This document shows, in pieces, positions 36,199 through 44,793 of a stretch of DNA of 64,000 nt (positions are counted from its first letter, which is position 1; each line of letters begins with the position of its first letter). A program made the position numbers and the translations under genes. The stretch comes from Mycobacterium sp. IS-1496. Lineage in GTDB: Bacteria; Actinomycetota; Actinomycetes; Mycobacteriales; Mycobacteriaceae. A model generated the notes under the pieces. The model had not been told where the DNA came from. It was given only the letters and a program-made list of their open reading frames with translations, and searched no databases. The stretch lies in contig NZ_LQIU01000007.1 of NCBI RefSeq assembly GCF_001499995.1, positions 47,039 through 111,038 on the forward strand. The letters run 5' to 3'.

Positions 36199-36437
36199 GG
36201 TACAGCCTCTGACGTCGTTGTTCGTGGTTCGGTTCGGAGCTCCTCAATTTTCGAGAGCCGCCCCCGTCGACTGCGCACACTACCCGAACGGACACCGTCC
36301 GAAGACCGTGGTGGGCAGGTCAGTGACCCGAGTGCCCGGCACACCGCGAACCGGACCCACCCTCGTGCGCCGACATCACTACTGTGGTGACACGGCCGGT
36401 GTCCGGCTGATGTCAACGCCTGGGAGGGAGACTGCTC

Positions 36438-36653
36438 GTGAGTACTCCGGATGAACCGGTGTTCGGTGACGACGCCCCGGAAGCCGACGTCGTCGAACAG
36501 CTGATCCCCGTCGACGTGGACGACGAGGAGGAGGGCGGCCTGGACCCGGCGCGGGTGTCGGTGTCGCGCAACTGGGAAGCCGACGAGGCCGATCTCATCG
36601 AACAGTCGATCGCGGTACCGCTGTCGGACGACGAGCCGGACTTCGACCGCTGA
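36438..36653 (+). CDS. Small acidic conserved mycobacterial protein
   Basis: This encodes 71 residues from the GTG at 36438, with a strong GGGAGGGAG ribosome-binding site. It is strongly acidic (MSTPDEPVFGDDAPEADVVEQLIPVDVDDEEEGG) with a conserved middle, RVSVSRNWEADEADLIEQSIAVPLSDDEPDF. It has no membrane or signal segment. Short acidic proteins with this EADEADL-EQ core recur in actinobacteria, with no known role. Its stop overlaps a possible CTG start of the chorismate mutase gene, so the two are probably one transcript. Confidence 0.75.
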   Translation: MSTPDEPVFGDDAPEADVVEQLIPVDVDDEEEGGLDPARVSVSRNWEADEADLIEQSIAVPLSDDEPDFDR

Positions 36654-36691
36654 GCGGCCGGCCCGTACTGCGCCGCCTGCTGGCCGGCCTG

Positions 36692-37219
36692 ATGGTCCTC
36701 GGCGCCTTCGCGGGCGTCGCGCCGGCGCAGGCCGACACCGACAGCCCGCTGTCGGCGTTGGTGGACGCCGCCGCCGAGCGGCTGCGCACCGCCGAACCGG
36801 TGGCCGCCAGCAAGTGGAACACCAAGGCCCCCATCGAGGATCCGGCCCGGGTCGAGCAGGTGCTCGATGCGGTGGCCACCGACGCGTCCGCCCGGGGCGT
36901 GGACGCCGACCGGGTGCGGCGCATCTTCCGCGACCAGATCTCCGCCACGGAGTCGATCCAGTACACCCGTTTCGCGCAGTGGAAGCTCGATCCCGCCGTC
37001 GCCCCTGCGACGGCCCCGGATCTGGCCTCCTCACGCGGTGTGATCGACGGACTCAACCGGACGATGGTCGATCAGATGGCCGCCCACTGGCCGCTGTTCC
37101 GGTCACCGGAGTGCCCGCAACGCGTGCGGGAGGCGACCGATCAGGTCGCGGCCACCCGCAACCTCGACGAGCTCTACCGCCGCGCGCTCTGGTTCGCGAC
37201 ACGGTCGTACTGCGGCTGA
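36692..37219 (+). CDS. aroQ: Secreted chorismate mutase (AroQ-gamma, Rv1885c-like)
   Basis: The protein matches Mtb Rv1885c, an exported homodimeric chorismate mutase (chorismate to prephenate). It has LVDAAAERL (catalytic helix 1), VAASKWNTKAPIED (Lys near residue 47), RRIFRDQISATESIQYTRFAQWKLDP (about 80-105) and a final YRRALWFATRSYC. Two cysteines (SPECPQ and SYCG) form the family disulphide. I annotate the only canonical start, ATG 36692, but it leaves a 14-residue signal without a basic n-region. The frame is open upstream and codes SGRPVLRRLLAGL, a perfect n-region, from a CTG at 36650 overlapping the previous stop. Confidence 0.88.
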   Translation: MVLGAFAGVAPAQADTDSPLSALVDAAAERLRTAEPVAASKWNTKAPIEDPARVEQVLDAVATDASARGVDADRVRRIFRDQISATESIQYTRFAQWKLDPAVAPATAPDLASSRGVIDGLNRTMVDQMAAHWPLFRSPECPQRVREATDQVAATRNLDELYRRALWFATRSYCG

Positions 37220-37237
37220 GCATGCCAAGATGACCCG

Positions 37238-38071
37238 ATGACGCCGAAGTCCATCTTCATCACCGGTGCGGGGAGCGGGATGGGACGGGCGGGCGCGCTG
37301 CTGTTCCACGACCGGGGCTGGCGGGTCGCCGCCGTCGACCGGAACGAGGCCGCTCTGACCGCACTGTCCGCCGAACGCGGTGGCGACCGGCTGTGGACCC
37401 GCCAGGTCGACGTGACGGACAAGGGACAGCTCGAGGCCGCCCTCGCCGACTTCTGCGGCGCCGACGGCCTGGACATGATGTGGAACAACGCGGGCATCGG
37501 CGAATCCGGCTGGTTCGAGGACGTGCCGTACGAATCGGCCATGCGGGTGGTCGACGTCAACTTCAAGGCCGTGCTGACCGGCGCGTACGCGGCGCTGCCG
37601 TACCTCAAGCGAGCGCCGGGCAGCCTGATGTTCTCGACGTCGTCCTCCTCGGCGACCTACGGAATGCCGCAGATCGCGGTGTACTCGGCGACCAAACACG
37701 CCGTCAAGGGCCTCACCGAGGCGCTCAGCGTGGAGTGGCGGCGGCACGGCGTGCGGGTCGCCGACGTGCTGCCCGGCCTGATCGACACGGCCATTCTGCG
37801 CGAAACACCCAACCACTCCGCGGGTGCCCGCCCGGCCGATGCCACCCGCCCCGACGCGGACGTCACCGCATCGGCGCCGAAGCGGGGTCCATTCCGGTTG
37901 ATGCCGGCCGTCAGCGTTGCCGAAGCGGCGTGGGCGGCCTACCGCCATCCGAGCCGGTTGCACTGGTACGTGCCGAACAGCATCCGTTGGCTCGACCGGC
38001 TGAAGGCCGTCAGCCCGGAGTTCGTGCGCGCCCAGATCCTCAAGGCGTTGCCTCGGCTGACCGAGCGCTGA
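37238..38071 (+). CDS. SDR-family oxidoreductase (Rv1882c-like)
   Basis: This encodes 277 residues. The cofactor motif is FITGAGSGMGRAGALLF (about 7-23), with DVTDKG, WNNAGIGESGWF (about 84), catalytic Ser in STSSSSATYGMP and YSATKHAVKGLTEALSVEW (Tyr/Lys at about 149/153). Residues 190-277 form an extended C-terminal lid. A chorismate mutase, an SDR and an SRPBCC protein are also close together in Mtb (Rv1885c, Rv1882c, Rv1883c). The substrate is unknown; a lipid carbonyl is plausible. It begins 18 bases after the chorismate mutase stop. Confidence 0.87.
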   Translation: MTPKSIFITGAGSGMGRAGALLFHDRGWRVAAVDRNEAALTALSAERGGDRLWTRQVDVTDKGQLEAALADFCGADGLDMMWNNAGIGESGWFEDVPYESAMRVVDVNFKAVLTGAYAALPYLKRAPGSLMFSTSSSSATYGMPQIAVYSATKHAVKGLTEALSVEWRRHGVRVADVLPGLIDTAILRETPNHSAGARPADATRPDADVTASAPKRGPFRLMPAVSVAEAAWAAYRHPSRLHWYVPNSIRWLDRLKAVSPEFVRAQILKALPRLTER

Positions 38072-38113
38072 CCGACGGCGTTTCGGGCGATGCGCCCCGG
38101 GTACCTCGCAGGC

Positions 38114-38236
38114 ATGAGCAGCGATCCCGCGGAGTCCGGCCAGGACCCGGACGCCGATCCCGAGATGAAGCAGAGTTCCGTGCAGCCCCAGCCCGATCAG
38201 GCCGAGGGTGAGGACGACGCGTCGGAGACGTCGTAG
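38114..38236 (+). CDS. Very short acidic protein
   Basis: A 40-residue frame runs from ATG 38114 to TAG 38236 (MSSDPAESGQDPDADPEM... DQAEGEDDASETS). It is highly acidic, rich in Gln, Pro and Asp, and ordered entirely in mycobacterial-style codons with G/C at third positions. Short proteins ending in PDQAEGxDDA-like sequence occur in other mycobacteria as far as I recall. The gap between the SDR and the luciferase-like gene would otherwise be empty. No ribosome-binding site is obvious. It may be real but is below usual gene-calling limits. Confidence 0.5.
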   Translation: MSSDPAESGQDPDADPEMKQSSVQPQPDQAEGEDDASETS

Positions 38237-38256
38237 GTGAGACGGTCCCGTCGCCC

Positions 38257-39138
38257 TCAGTTCTCCCGCGGCAGCAATTCGGCGACGAACCGGTCGATGA
38301 AGACGTCCATCGGTGTCGGCCCGGCCGGGCGGATGACGAACTTGGTCAGGCCGGCCTCCAGATAGGCGTCGAGTTGGCGGTGCAGTGCCTGCCAGTCCGC
38401 GGCGATGAGCGCCGCCGGGTCGACCTCCGGCCGACGCGCGCGCACCACGTCGACCAATTCGGGGCTGAGTTCGCCGTCGGCCACCGCCAGCGAGATGCCG
38501 AAGTGGTCGGCCTCGATGTGTCGGCCCGCCTCCTGCGCGGCGCGCTCGATCTGCTCGCGGCCGCGCCGGGCCTCGTCCGGGGTGAGAAAGCTGCCGAGCC
38601 AGCCGTCGCCATATCGGCCGATCCGGCGCAGCGCCGCGGGCGCCGACCCGCCGAGCCAGATGTCCAGGGGTGGTTGCGGACGCGGGGCGAGCGCGATGTC
38701 GTGTGCCGGGAAGAACTCCCCGTCGAAGTCCACCTTCGGTTCGGCGAGCACCGCCCGGAGCATGTCGAGCGATTCGTCGAAGACCGCGGCACGCCTGCCG
38801 GCGGGCACCGCGAAGACCGCCCGTTCGGCGGGGATCGCCGACTGCAGACCGAACACGGGCAGCACCCGCTTCGGCGCGACGGCGGCCAGCGACGCCAGTT
38901 GTTTGGCGACGAGCACGGGGTGGCGCCCCGGCAGAATCGCCACGGAGGTGCCGACTTTGAGACGCGCGGTGCGGCCGAGCGCGTAGGCCATGCCGACGAA
39001 GGGGTCGATCGCCTCGGTGTAGACCAGTTCGGAGAACCACAGGGAGTCCACCCCGCTGTTCTCCAGGTGGTCGACGATGGCCGCCAACCCGGCTGCGGGT
39101 GTCTCCGCGCCGATGCCGACGCCGAACCGGATCTTCAC
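38257..39138 (-). CDS. LLM-class F420/flavin-dependent oxidoreductase
   Basis: This encodes 293 residues of the luciferase-like TIM-barrel family: MKIRFGVGIGAE at the N-terminus, VDSLWFSELVYTEAIDPFVGMAYALGRT (about 31-58), VGTSVAILPGRHPVLVAKQLASLAAVAPKRVLPVFGLQS (about 63-100), and the phosphate/cofactor loop PPLDIWLGGSAPAALRRIGRYGDGWLGSF (about 155-183). Many mycobacterial members use F420 rather than FMN. The substrate is unknown. It is convergent with the upstream plus-strand cluster and divergent from the SRPBCC gene. Confidence 0.87.
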   Translation of the reverse strand: MKIRFGVGIGAETPAAGLAAIVDHLENSGVDSLWFSELVYTEAIDPFVGMAYALGRTARLKVGTSVAILPGRHPVLVAKQLASLAAVAPKRVLPVFGLQSAIPAERAVFAVPAGRRAAVFDESLDMLRAVLAEPKVDFDGEFFPAHDIALAPRPQPPLDIWLGGSAPAALRRIGRYGDGWLGSFLTPDEARRGREQIERAAQEAGRHIEADHFGISLAVADGELSPELVDVVRARRPEVDPAALIAADWQALHRQLDAYLEAGLTKFVIRPAGPTPMDVFIDRFVAELLPREN

Positions 39139-39247
39139 ACCTGCCGAGTCAACCTGATCGCCGATCCGGCGGCCGTGGCGGGTGGACGTCTGGCAGGCTG
39201 CCGGCAGGGGGCGCGCCGGTCGGCCCTATCGCAGAAAGGAATCCCGC

Positions 39248-39709
39248 GTGCAGGGTTCGGTCAGTGTGACGATGAAGGCTCCGGCCGACGAGGTCTGGAA
39301 CCTGGTCGCCGACGTGCGCAACACGGGCCGGTTCTCGCCCGAGGTGATGGAGGCCGAATGGCTCGACGGCGCCACCGGACCCGTGGTGGGAGCGAGGTTC
39401 CGCGGTCACGTCCGGCGTAACGAGATCGGCCCGGTGTACTGGACGACCTGCCGGGTCACCGCCTGCGAGCCCGGCCGCGAGTTCGGCTTCGAGGTACTGG
39501 TGGGTGACCGGGCGGTCAACAACTGGCACTACCGGTTCACCCCCGTCGACGGCGGCACCGAGGTCACCGAGTCGTTCCGGCTCAACGACTCCGCGCTGAT
39601 GCGCGTCTTCTCGGTCGCAGGTGGTCAGTTGCGCCGGCGTCGCAACATCCGCGACATGCGAAAGACGTTGGAGCGCATCCGCGCCGTGGTGGAGACCCCG
39701 CAGGGCTAG
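39248..39709 (+). CDS. SRPBCC (START-like) lipid-binding protein, Rv1883c-like
   Basis: This encodes 153 residues from the GTG at 39248, with AAAGGA as ribosome-binding site. The polyketide cyclase/START fold is clear: SVTMKAPADEVWNLVADVRNTGRFSPEVMEAEWLDGATGPVVGARFRGH (about 5-53), the middle strands WTTCRVTACEPGREFGFEV and the C-terminal helix RRRRNIRDMRKTLERIRAV. Such proteins bind hydrophobic ligands, and Mtb Rv1883c is similar. There is no signal peptide. The 3' end overlaps the convergent monooxygenase gene by four bases. Confidence 0.85.
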   Translation: MQGSVSVTMKAPADEVWNLVADVRNTGRFSPEVMEAEWLDGATGPVVGARFRGHVRRNEIGPVYWTTCRVTACEPGREFGFEVLVGDRAVNNWHYRFTPVDGGTEVTESFRLNDSALMRVFSVAGGQLRRRRNIRDMRKTLERIRAVVETPQG

Positions 39710-41631
39710 CCGAATTCGAAGTCCCCCGGTTCCGGGCGGCGGGTCCACGTCCAGTAGTCGACGAGCCGCCACGGGCTGAGCGCGTAGATCTCCCCGTGGG
39801 AGTTCTTGTAGAACGAGTGCTCGACCGACGGCTGCGACCACACCAGCTTGCCGATCTCCTCCTGGCTGCGGCTGCACCATTCCCGCGCACACTCCTCCCG
39901 GGGCTGCAGCCATCGGTGGCCACCGTCGATCAGGATCTCCAGACACTGGGCGATGTACCGCATCTGGCATTCCGAGTGGAAGATCAGGCTGCCACCGTGC
40001 GCGAGGTTGGTCCCGGGTCCGTACATGCAGAAGAAGTTGGGGAACTGCGGCACCGTGATCCCCAGGTACGCCGACGGCCGCTCACCCCACACCTCGCTGA
40101 GCACCGCGGCATCGCGCCCGACGACGCGCATCGGCCACAACATCCGGTTCGCGTGGAATCCGGTGGCGTAGATCAGGACGTCGGCGCGATGGCGTGTCCC
40201 GTCGTCGGTCACGACGGCGTCCGCTTCGACACGCGAGATGCCCGTACGGACGAGGTCGACGTTGTCACGCGTCAGCGTGCGCAACCAACTGCCGTTGTCC
40301 TGCAACGTGCGTTTGCCGGTCGCCGGATAGTCGGGCAGCACCTTGGCCAGCAGGTCGGTGTCGTCGCCCACCTGGCTGGTGATCCACTCCGTGAACATCA
40401 TCCGCGCCATGTCGTTCACCTCGCTGACCGCCCGCTGCGGGTCGGGGTAGTCCGGATCGACCCTGGCCGCCTCCAGCCCCTTGTCGCAGCCGGGCCAGAA
40501 GAGCAGGAAGCGGTACCAGCGGCCGTAGAACGGCAGATGCCGCAGCGCCCAGCGCACCCCGTCACCGACCGGCGCATGGTAGTGGGGGTTGGGGAACATC
40601 CACTGGGCCGTTCTCTGAAACACGGTGAGGCGGTTGACATCCGGCGCGATGGCCGGGGCGATCTGGAAGCCGCTGGCCCCCGCCCCGATCATCGCGACAT
40701 CGCGCCCGCGCAGGTCCACCGAATGGTCCCATTCGGCGGAGTGGAACGCCGGTCCGGCGAAGTCGTGCCTGCCGTCGATCTCCGGGATGTGCGGACGGTT
40801 GAGCTGACCCACGGCGCTGATCACCGCGCGCGCCCGCACGCTGGTCATGGCGCCCGCCCGGTCGAGCAGGTGGGCGGTCCAGGTGGCGGTCTCCTCGTCC
40901 CACACCACCTCGGTGACCTCGGTGCCGAACCGCACGTGCGGTGCGAGTCCGTGGCGGTCGAACACGCCCTGGAAGTAGGCCTGCAGTTCGGGTTGCTCGG
41001 CGAAGAAGTGGGTCCACCCGTCGGAGGGTTCGAAGCTGTAGCAGTAGAAGTGATTACCGACGTCCACCCGCGCACCCGGATAGGTGTTCTGCCACCAGGT
41101 GCCGCCCACCCCGGCGTTGCGCTCGACGATCGTGAACGGGATGCCGGCCTCCTTGAGGCGGATCCCCGCCAGCAGTCCGGACTCACCGCAGCCGATCACC
41201 AGCACGGGGAAGTCGGCGCGGGCCGGATCGGTGGGTGGCGGCACCGCCCGGTCGTCGAGGCCGTCGAGTTCCATTTCCTCGAGCAGCATCGGCACGTACT
41301 CGGCGGGCACCTGTTCACAGACCAGCCACTGCATCATCTCGTGAAGGAGTTCCGGTCCGATCGGTTCCGGTTCGGGACATCCACGGTCGCGGTAGTCGGC
41401 GATGATCGGCAGTGCGAGCGCACGCACCGCCGCCTTGTCCTCCTCGGACATGAACCCCTGGACCTCGTTGAGGAACAACCCCGCCGGCCGCAGCACACCG
41501 CGGATCAGCTCCGCATCGCCGGACATGTGGACCAGCGACATCATCAGCGTCGGGACACTGACGTCGAGCAACGCCTGCGCGATGCGTTCGTCCGGGTCGG
41601 TGAAAGGTTGTCCGGCGTGAGGGTTGCGCAC
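39706..41631 (-). CDS. Baeyer-Villiger-type FAD monooxygenase (HAPMO-like, N-extended)
   Basis: This encodes 641 residues. A 140-residue N-terminal helical extension precedes FAD motif VLVIGCGESGLLAGIRL (about 144-160), the type I BVMO fingerprint FAGPAFHSAEWD (about 289-300), the NADPH motif VAMIGAGASGFQIAPAIA (about 308-325) and DVLIYATGFHANRM (about 491). Total length and the extension match 4-hydroxyacetophenone monooxygenase-like enzymes. It should insert oxygen next to a ketone using NADPH, and ketones from lipid or steroid metabolism are possible. It converges on the SRPBCC gene. Confidence 0.88.
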   Translation of the reverse strand: MRNPHAGQPFTDPDERIAQALLDVSVPTLMMSLVHMSGDAELIRGVLRPAGLFLNEVQGFMSEEDKAAVRALALPIIADYRDRGCPEPEPIGPELLHEMMQWLVCEQVPAEYVPMLLEEMELDGLDDRAVPPPTDPARADFPVLVIGCGESGLLAGIRLKEAGIPFTIVERNAGVGGTWWQNTYPGARVDVGNHFYCYSFEPSDGWTHFFAEQPELQAYFQGVFDRHGLAPHVRFGTEVTEVVWDEETATWTAHLLDRAGAMTSVRARAVISAVGQLNRPHIPEIDGRHDFAGPAFHSAEWDHSVDLRGRDVAMIGAGASGFQIAPAIAPDVNRLTVFQRTAQWMFPNPHYHAPVGDGVRWALRHLPFYGRWYRFLLFWPGCDKGLEAARVDPDYPDPQRAVSEVNDMARMMFTEWITSQVGDDTDLLAKVLPDYPATGKRTLQDNGSWLRTLTRDNVDLVRTGISRVEADAVVTDDGTRHRADVLIYATGFHANRMLWPMRVVGRDAAVLSEVWGERPSAYLGITVPQFPNFFCMYGPGTNLAHGGSLIFHSECQMRYIAQCLEILIDGGHRWLQPREECAREWCSRSQEEIGKLVWSQPSVEHSFYKNSHGEIYALSPWRLVDYWTWTRRPEPGDFEFG

Positions 41632-41681
41632 CGTCCGGTGCTATCACGTTTTCCGCCGATCGGGGCGGGTATCTGGGTCCG

Positions 41682-42128
41682 GTGAACGAACCTTCAGACA
41701 AGCCGGCCGACTACGACCGCCAGCTGCCCGACGACATCTCCGACGACACCGTGGAGGCGGTGGGCTCGGTGTCTGAGGCGCTCGAATGGGTCGAACGCGC
41801 GCGCGGCCACCTGTACAGCTTCCACCAGTTGATGGGGCGGGCGGACCTGTTGCTCGGCGAGGCGTGCGACAAATTGCGTGACGCCGGCCACGGCGAGGTC
41901 GCCGACCGGTTGGCCGGCGAACTGGTCGGACGCAATGTGCTCTACGGCCGGTGGACCTTCCAGATCGTCGAGGACTTCGACGACAACTACTGGTCGGTGT
42001 TCCGCGACCACGAGCGCCGCGTCCGCGACGAACTGCAGCAGGGCCACCGGCACGTCTTCGAGGCGCGGATGAAGGAAGACCGGCGCACCAAGGGCCGATC
42101 CGGGCACGAGGGCCGACCGGAGGGCTAG
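41682..42128 (+). CDS. Conserved actinobacterial protein of unknown function
   Basis: This encodes 148 residues from the GTG at 41682. The central helical part, DDTVEAVGSVSEALEWVERARGHLYSFHQLMGRADLLLGEACDKLRDAG (about 22-70), looks like an all-alpha bundle, followed by GRNVLYGRWTFQIVEDFDDNYWSVFRDHERRVRDEL and a basic tail. There is no signal or membrane segment. I do not recognise a function. It lies 10 bases upstream of a P450 gene on the same strand, though that gene appears to have its own leaderless-type promoter. Confidence 0.75.
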   Translation: MNEPSDKPADYDRQLPDDISDDTVEAVGSVSEALEWVERARGHLYSFHQLMGRADLLLGEACDKLRDAGHGEVADRLAGELVGRNVLYGRWTFQIVEDFDDNYWSVFRDHERRVRDELQQGHRHVFEARMKEDRRTKGRSGHEGRPEG

Positions 42129-42131
42129 GCT
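42126..42131 (+). promoter_or_regulatory. -10 element upstream of P450 gene
   Basis: TAGGCT, overlapping the stop of the preceding gene, is followed by seven bases and the GTG at 42139. A leaderless transcript for the P450 is likely. Confidence 0.4.
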
Positions 42132-42138
42132 CGTCGGC

Positions 42139-43422
42139 GTGGGCATTGCGGCTCGGGAGAACGGGGCGGCGCCACCTGACGTGCCGCTGGCCGACATCGA
42201 TCTGGGGACCTGGGAGTTCTGGGCGCTCGACGACGACATCCGCGAGGGTGCGTTCGCCACCCTGCGCCGTGAGGCCCCGATCCGCCACTTCTCCGAGTTC
42301 GTCGCGGAGGGGATGGAGGCCGGTCGCGGCCACTGGGCGGTGACCCGGTACGACGAGGTGTTCTACGCCAGCCGGCACCCGGAGATCTTCAGCTCCGCCT
42401 CGGGCATCACGATCGGCGATCAGACTCCCGAACTCAACGAGTACTTCGGGTCGATGATCGCGATGGACGACCCCCGGCACAGCAGGCTGCGCAACATCGT
42501 GCGCAGCGCCTTCACCCCGCGGGTGCTCGCGCGCGTCGAGGATTCGGTGCGTGACCGGGCCCGGCGCCTGGTCGCCGAGATGGTGGCCGCCAACCCGGAC
42601 GGCTCCGGGGAACTCGTCAACGATTTCGCCGGCCCCCTGCCGCTGCAGATCATCTGCGACATGATGGGCATCCCCGAAGAAGACCACCAGCGCGTGTTTC
42701 ACTGGACCAACGTCATCCTCGGTTTCGGTGATCCCGACCTGACCACCGACTTCGACGAATTCGTCGGCGTGGCAATGGAGATCGGCTCGTATGCGAGCCA
42801 ATTGGCCGACGACCGGCGCGCACGTCCCGGTGACGATCTGACCACCAGCCTCGTCGAGGCCGAGGTGGACGGGCAGCGTCTGACCTCCGCTGAGGTCGCA
42901 TCCTTCTTCATCCTGCTGGTGGTCGCGGGCAACGAGACCACCCGCAACGCGATCAGCCACGGGCTGCTCGCGCTGAGCCGCTATCCCGAACAACGCCGGA
43001 TCTGGTTCGACGCCTACGACGAGGTGGCGCCGACGGCGGTCGAGGAGATCGTCAGGTGGGGGTCGCCGGTGAGCTACATGCGGCGCACCCTGACCCGTGA
43101 CGCAGAACTGGGTGGGGTCAAACTTGCTGCGGGCGACAAGATCTCACTGTGGTACGGCTCCGCCAATCGGGACGAGGCGAAGTTCGACGATCCCTGGACG
43201 TTCGATGTGCGCCGTCACCCCAACCCGCACGTCGGGTTCGGCGGCGGTGGGGCGCACTTCTGTCTCGGTGCGAACCTGGCCCGTCGTGAGATCACCGTGG
43301 CGTTCGAGGAACTGCACCGGCAGATCCCCGACATCGCCGCCTCGGAAGAGCCCAGCCGACTCCAGTCGGCGTTCATCCACGGGATCAAACGGCTGCCGGT
43401 GACCTGGACACCGCCCCGGTGA
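42139..43422 (+). CDS. Cytochrome P450
   Basis: This encodes 427 residues of a soluble bacterial P450. The I-helix oxygen motif is VVAGNETTRNAISHG (about 256-270), ExxR is in AVEEIVRWGSPV (about 300), and the heme loop is HVGFGGGGAHFCLGANLARRE with proximal Cys375. Sequence style (DDPRHSRLRNIVRSAFTPR about 110, MIAMDDP) is near the CYP125/CYP124-like mycobacterial clade, whose substrates include steroids and branched lipids, but I cannot assign a subfamily. The 3' end overlaps the convergent FAD oxidoreductase gene by 38 bases. Confidence 0.9.
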   Translation: MGIAARENGAAPPDVPLADIDLGTWEFWALDDDIREGAFATLRREAPIRHFSEFVAEGMEAGRGHWAVTRYDEVFYASRHPEIFSSASGITIGDQTPELNEYFGSMIAMDDPRHSRLRNIVRSAFTPRVLARVEDSVRDRARRLVAEMVAANPDGSGELVNDFAGPLPLQIICDMMGIPEEDHQRVFHWTNVILGFGDPDLTTDFDEFVGVAMEIGSYASQLADDRRARPGDDLTTSLVEAEVDGQRLTSAEVASFFILLVVAGNETTRNAISHGLLALSRYPEQRRIWFDAYDEVAPTAVEEIVRWGSPVSYMRRTLTRDAELGGVKLAAGDKISLWYGSANRDEAKFDDPWTFDVRRHPNPHVGFGGGGAHFCLGANLARREITVAFEELHRQIPDIAASEEPSRLQSAFIHGIKRLPVTWTPPR

Positions 43423-44737
43423 CGGCGGCGGCCGGCCGGTCGCCACAGAGGTCGGCGAGGCCGGCGCGGGTGGGCCCCGGCGGCGCGGCCGGACGCCAAC
43501 CGCCCGCGAAGATCTCCCGTGCCCGGGGCTCGGCGGCCGCCAGGCTGGCGGGCAACGCGGCCATCGTCGCATAGGGCTCGACCAGCGGGCGCAGGCCCGG
43601 ATCCGCATCGGCCGCGGCGACGATCAAATCGGACGGCAACGGGCGGGTCAGGTCCACCGCACCACCGGCCCAGCGGCGCACCCGGTCACCGTCGACGCGG
43701 CGGTGGTCGTCGAACCACGGCCGCACGTTGCGCTCGCACCAGTCGTCGAACAGCCCTGTGGCGAAGCCGATGTCGGGTTCGGTGTCGAGGATGGCCAGCA
43801 GCGCCCGGGACTGCATGAGGCCGAGCGTCACGCCGCGGCCCGCGAGGGGCGTCGTGGTACACACCGCGTCGCCGACCGAGATGAGCCCGGGCAGGTAGGG
43901 TGCGCCGTCCGGGCCCACCTGTGAGCGGTAGCTGTTGTACAACCGCCCGCCGGAAAACACCGACGCCAGCGGCCGGGACCGCCGCGGGTCGATCCAGTCG
44001 GCCAACTGCGGGATGGCGCCGACGGCCGTCTCGAACACCGAATCCTCCCGCAGACGGCGCAGCCGCAGGTCGCCGCCGTCGTGGGTGATGGTCACCGAGA
44101 ACGTGCCGCTGTCGTGAAGGAACGCGATGGCGGCGTAACCGGACATGCTCAGCGACAGGCCGATCGGCGAGTTGACAGGCCCGGCCGCTGCGCCGGGGTG
44201 CAGCCGGTACTGCCGGGTCGCGTACACGGCGCCGCAGTCACCGCCCACCGCGTCGGGCCGCAGATCCCGCAGGTACCGGGCCGACCGGCCGGAGGCGTCG
44301 ACGACGAGATCGGCTGCCAGCACGCCGTGAACGGTGACGACGCCGGCGACCCGGCCGTTCGCGCGATGCGGACGGTCCACCGTCGCGACGTGACGGGTGA
44401 TCCCGTTCTGCCGCAGGGCGATGCGATGCAGCACCCGCTCGAGGGTCGACCGACGGCACAGCAGCGCGGCCATCTCGCCGGTCCGGTCCGTGGCGAAGCC
44501 TGCGCCCGCGACGGTCAGCGCATCGACGACGTCGGGCATCTCGGCGCGCAGCGCATCGACGACCGGTGCCCGGAAGGTGTGAGCGTGATCGAACTGCATC
44601 ACTCCCCTGCGCCGCCACCGGCCCGACGCCGGCGGACCGGCATCGCGGTCGACCACCGCGACGGTGTGACCACGGCGGGCCAGCGCGATGGCGCAGAACA
44701 GCCCGACCGGACCCGCTCCGACCACGACCACGCGCAT
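43385..44737 (-). CDS. FAD-dependent oxidoreductase (PHBH/geranylgeranyl-reductase type)
   Basis: This encodes 450 residues from the ATG at 44737, preceded by GGAGG; an ATG at 44749 without ribosome-binding site is the alternative. The FAD motif is VVVVGAGPVGLFCAIALARRGHTVAVVDRD (about 2-31), the second FAD contact is LISVGDAVCTTTPLAGRGVTLGLMQSRALL (about 285-314), and LVVDASGRSARYL lies at about 150. The family includes group A flavin monooxygenases and isoprenoid reductases. The substrate is unknown. It is divergent from a TetR gene with a 56-base AT-rich gap, so the TetR is its probable regulator. Confidence 0.85.
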   Translation of the reverse strand: MRVVVVGAGPVGLFCAIALARRGHTVAVVDRDAGPPASGRWRRRGVMQFDHAHTFRAPVVDALRAEMPDVVDALTVAGAGFATDRTGEMAALLCRRSTLERVLHRIALRQNGITRHVATVDRPHRANGRVAGVVTVHGVLAADLVVDASGRSARYLRDLRPDAVGGDCGAVYATRQYRLHPGAAAGPVNSPIGLSLSMSGYAAIAFLHDSGTFSVTITHDGGDLRLRRLREDSVFETAVGAIPQLADWIDPRRSRPLASVFSGGRLYNSYRSQVGPDGAPYLPGLISVGDAVCTTTPLAGRGVTLGLMQSRALLAILDTEPDIGFATGLFDDWCERNVRPWFDDHRRVDGDRVRRWAGGAVDLTRPLPSDLIVAAADADPGLRPLVEPYATMAALPASLAAAEPRAREIFAGGWRPAAPPGPTRAGLADLCGDRPAAAVTGAVSRSPAAV

Positions 44738-44793
44738 GCGGTCCTCCATTGGGGTATCTTGTAGTGTAATGAATGTATTGAGAGTGTCGTGAA

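Noticed and set aside
37103..39040. Long minus-strand frame across the chorismate mutase, SDR and luciferase-like genes
   Set aside because: Composition is Arg/Gly/Ala-rich without motifs and it is antisense to genes with complete catalytic signatures.
44750..44793. Operator between the FAD oxidoreductase and TetR genes
   Set aside because: The gap is AT-rich and surely regulatory, but I could not find symmetric arms good enough to define a site.
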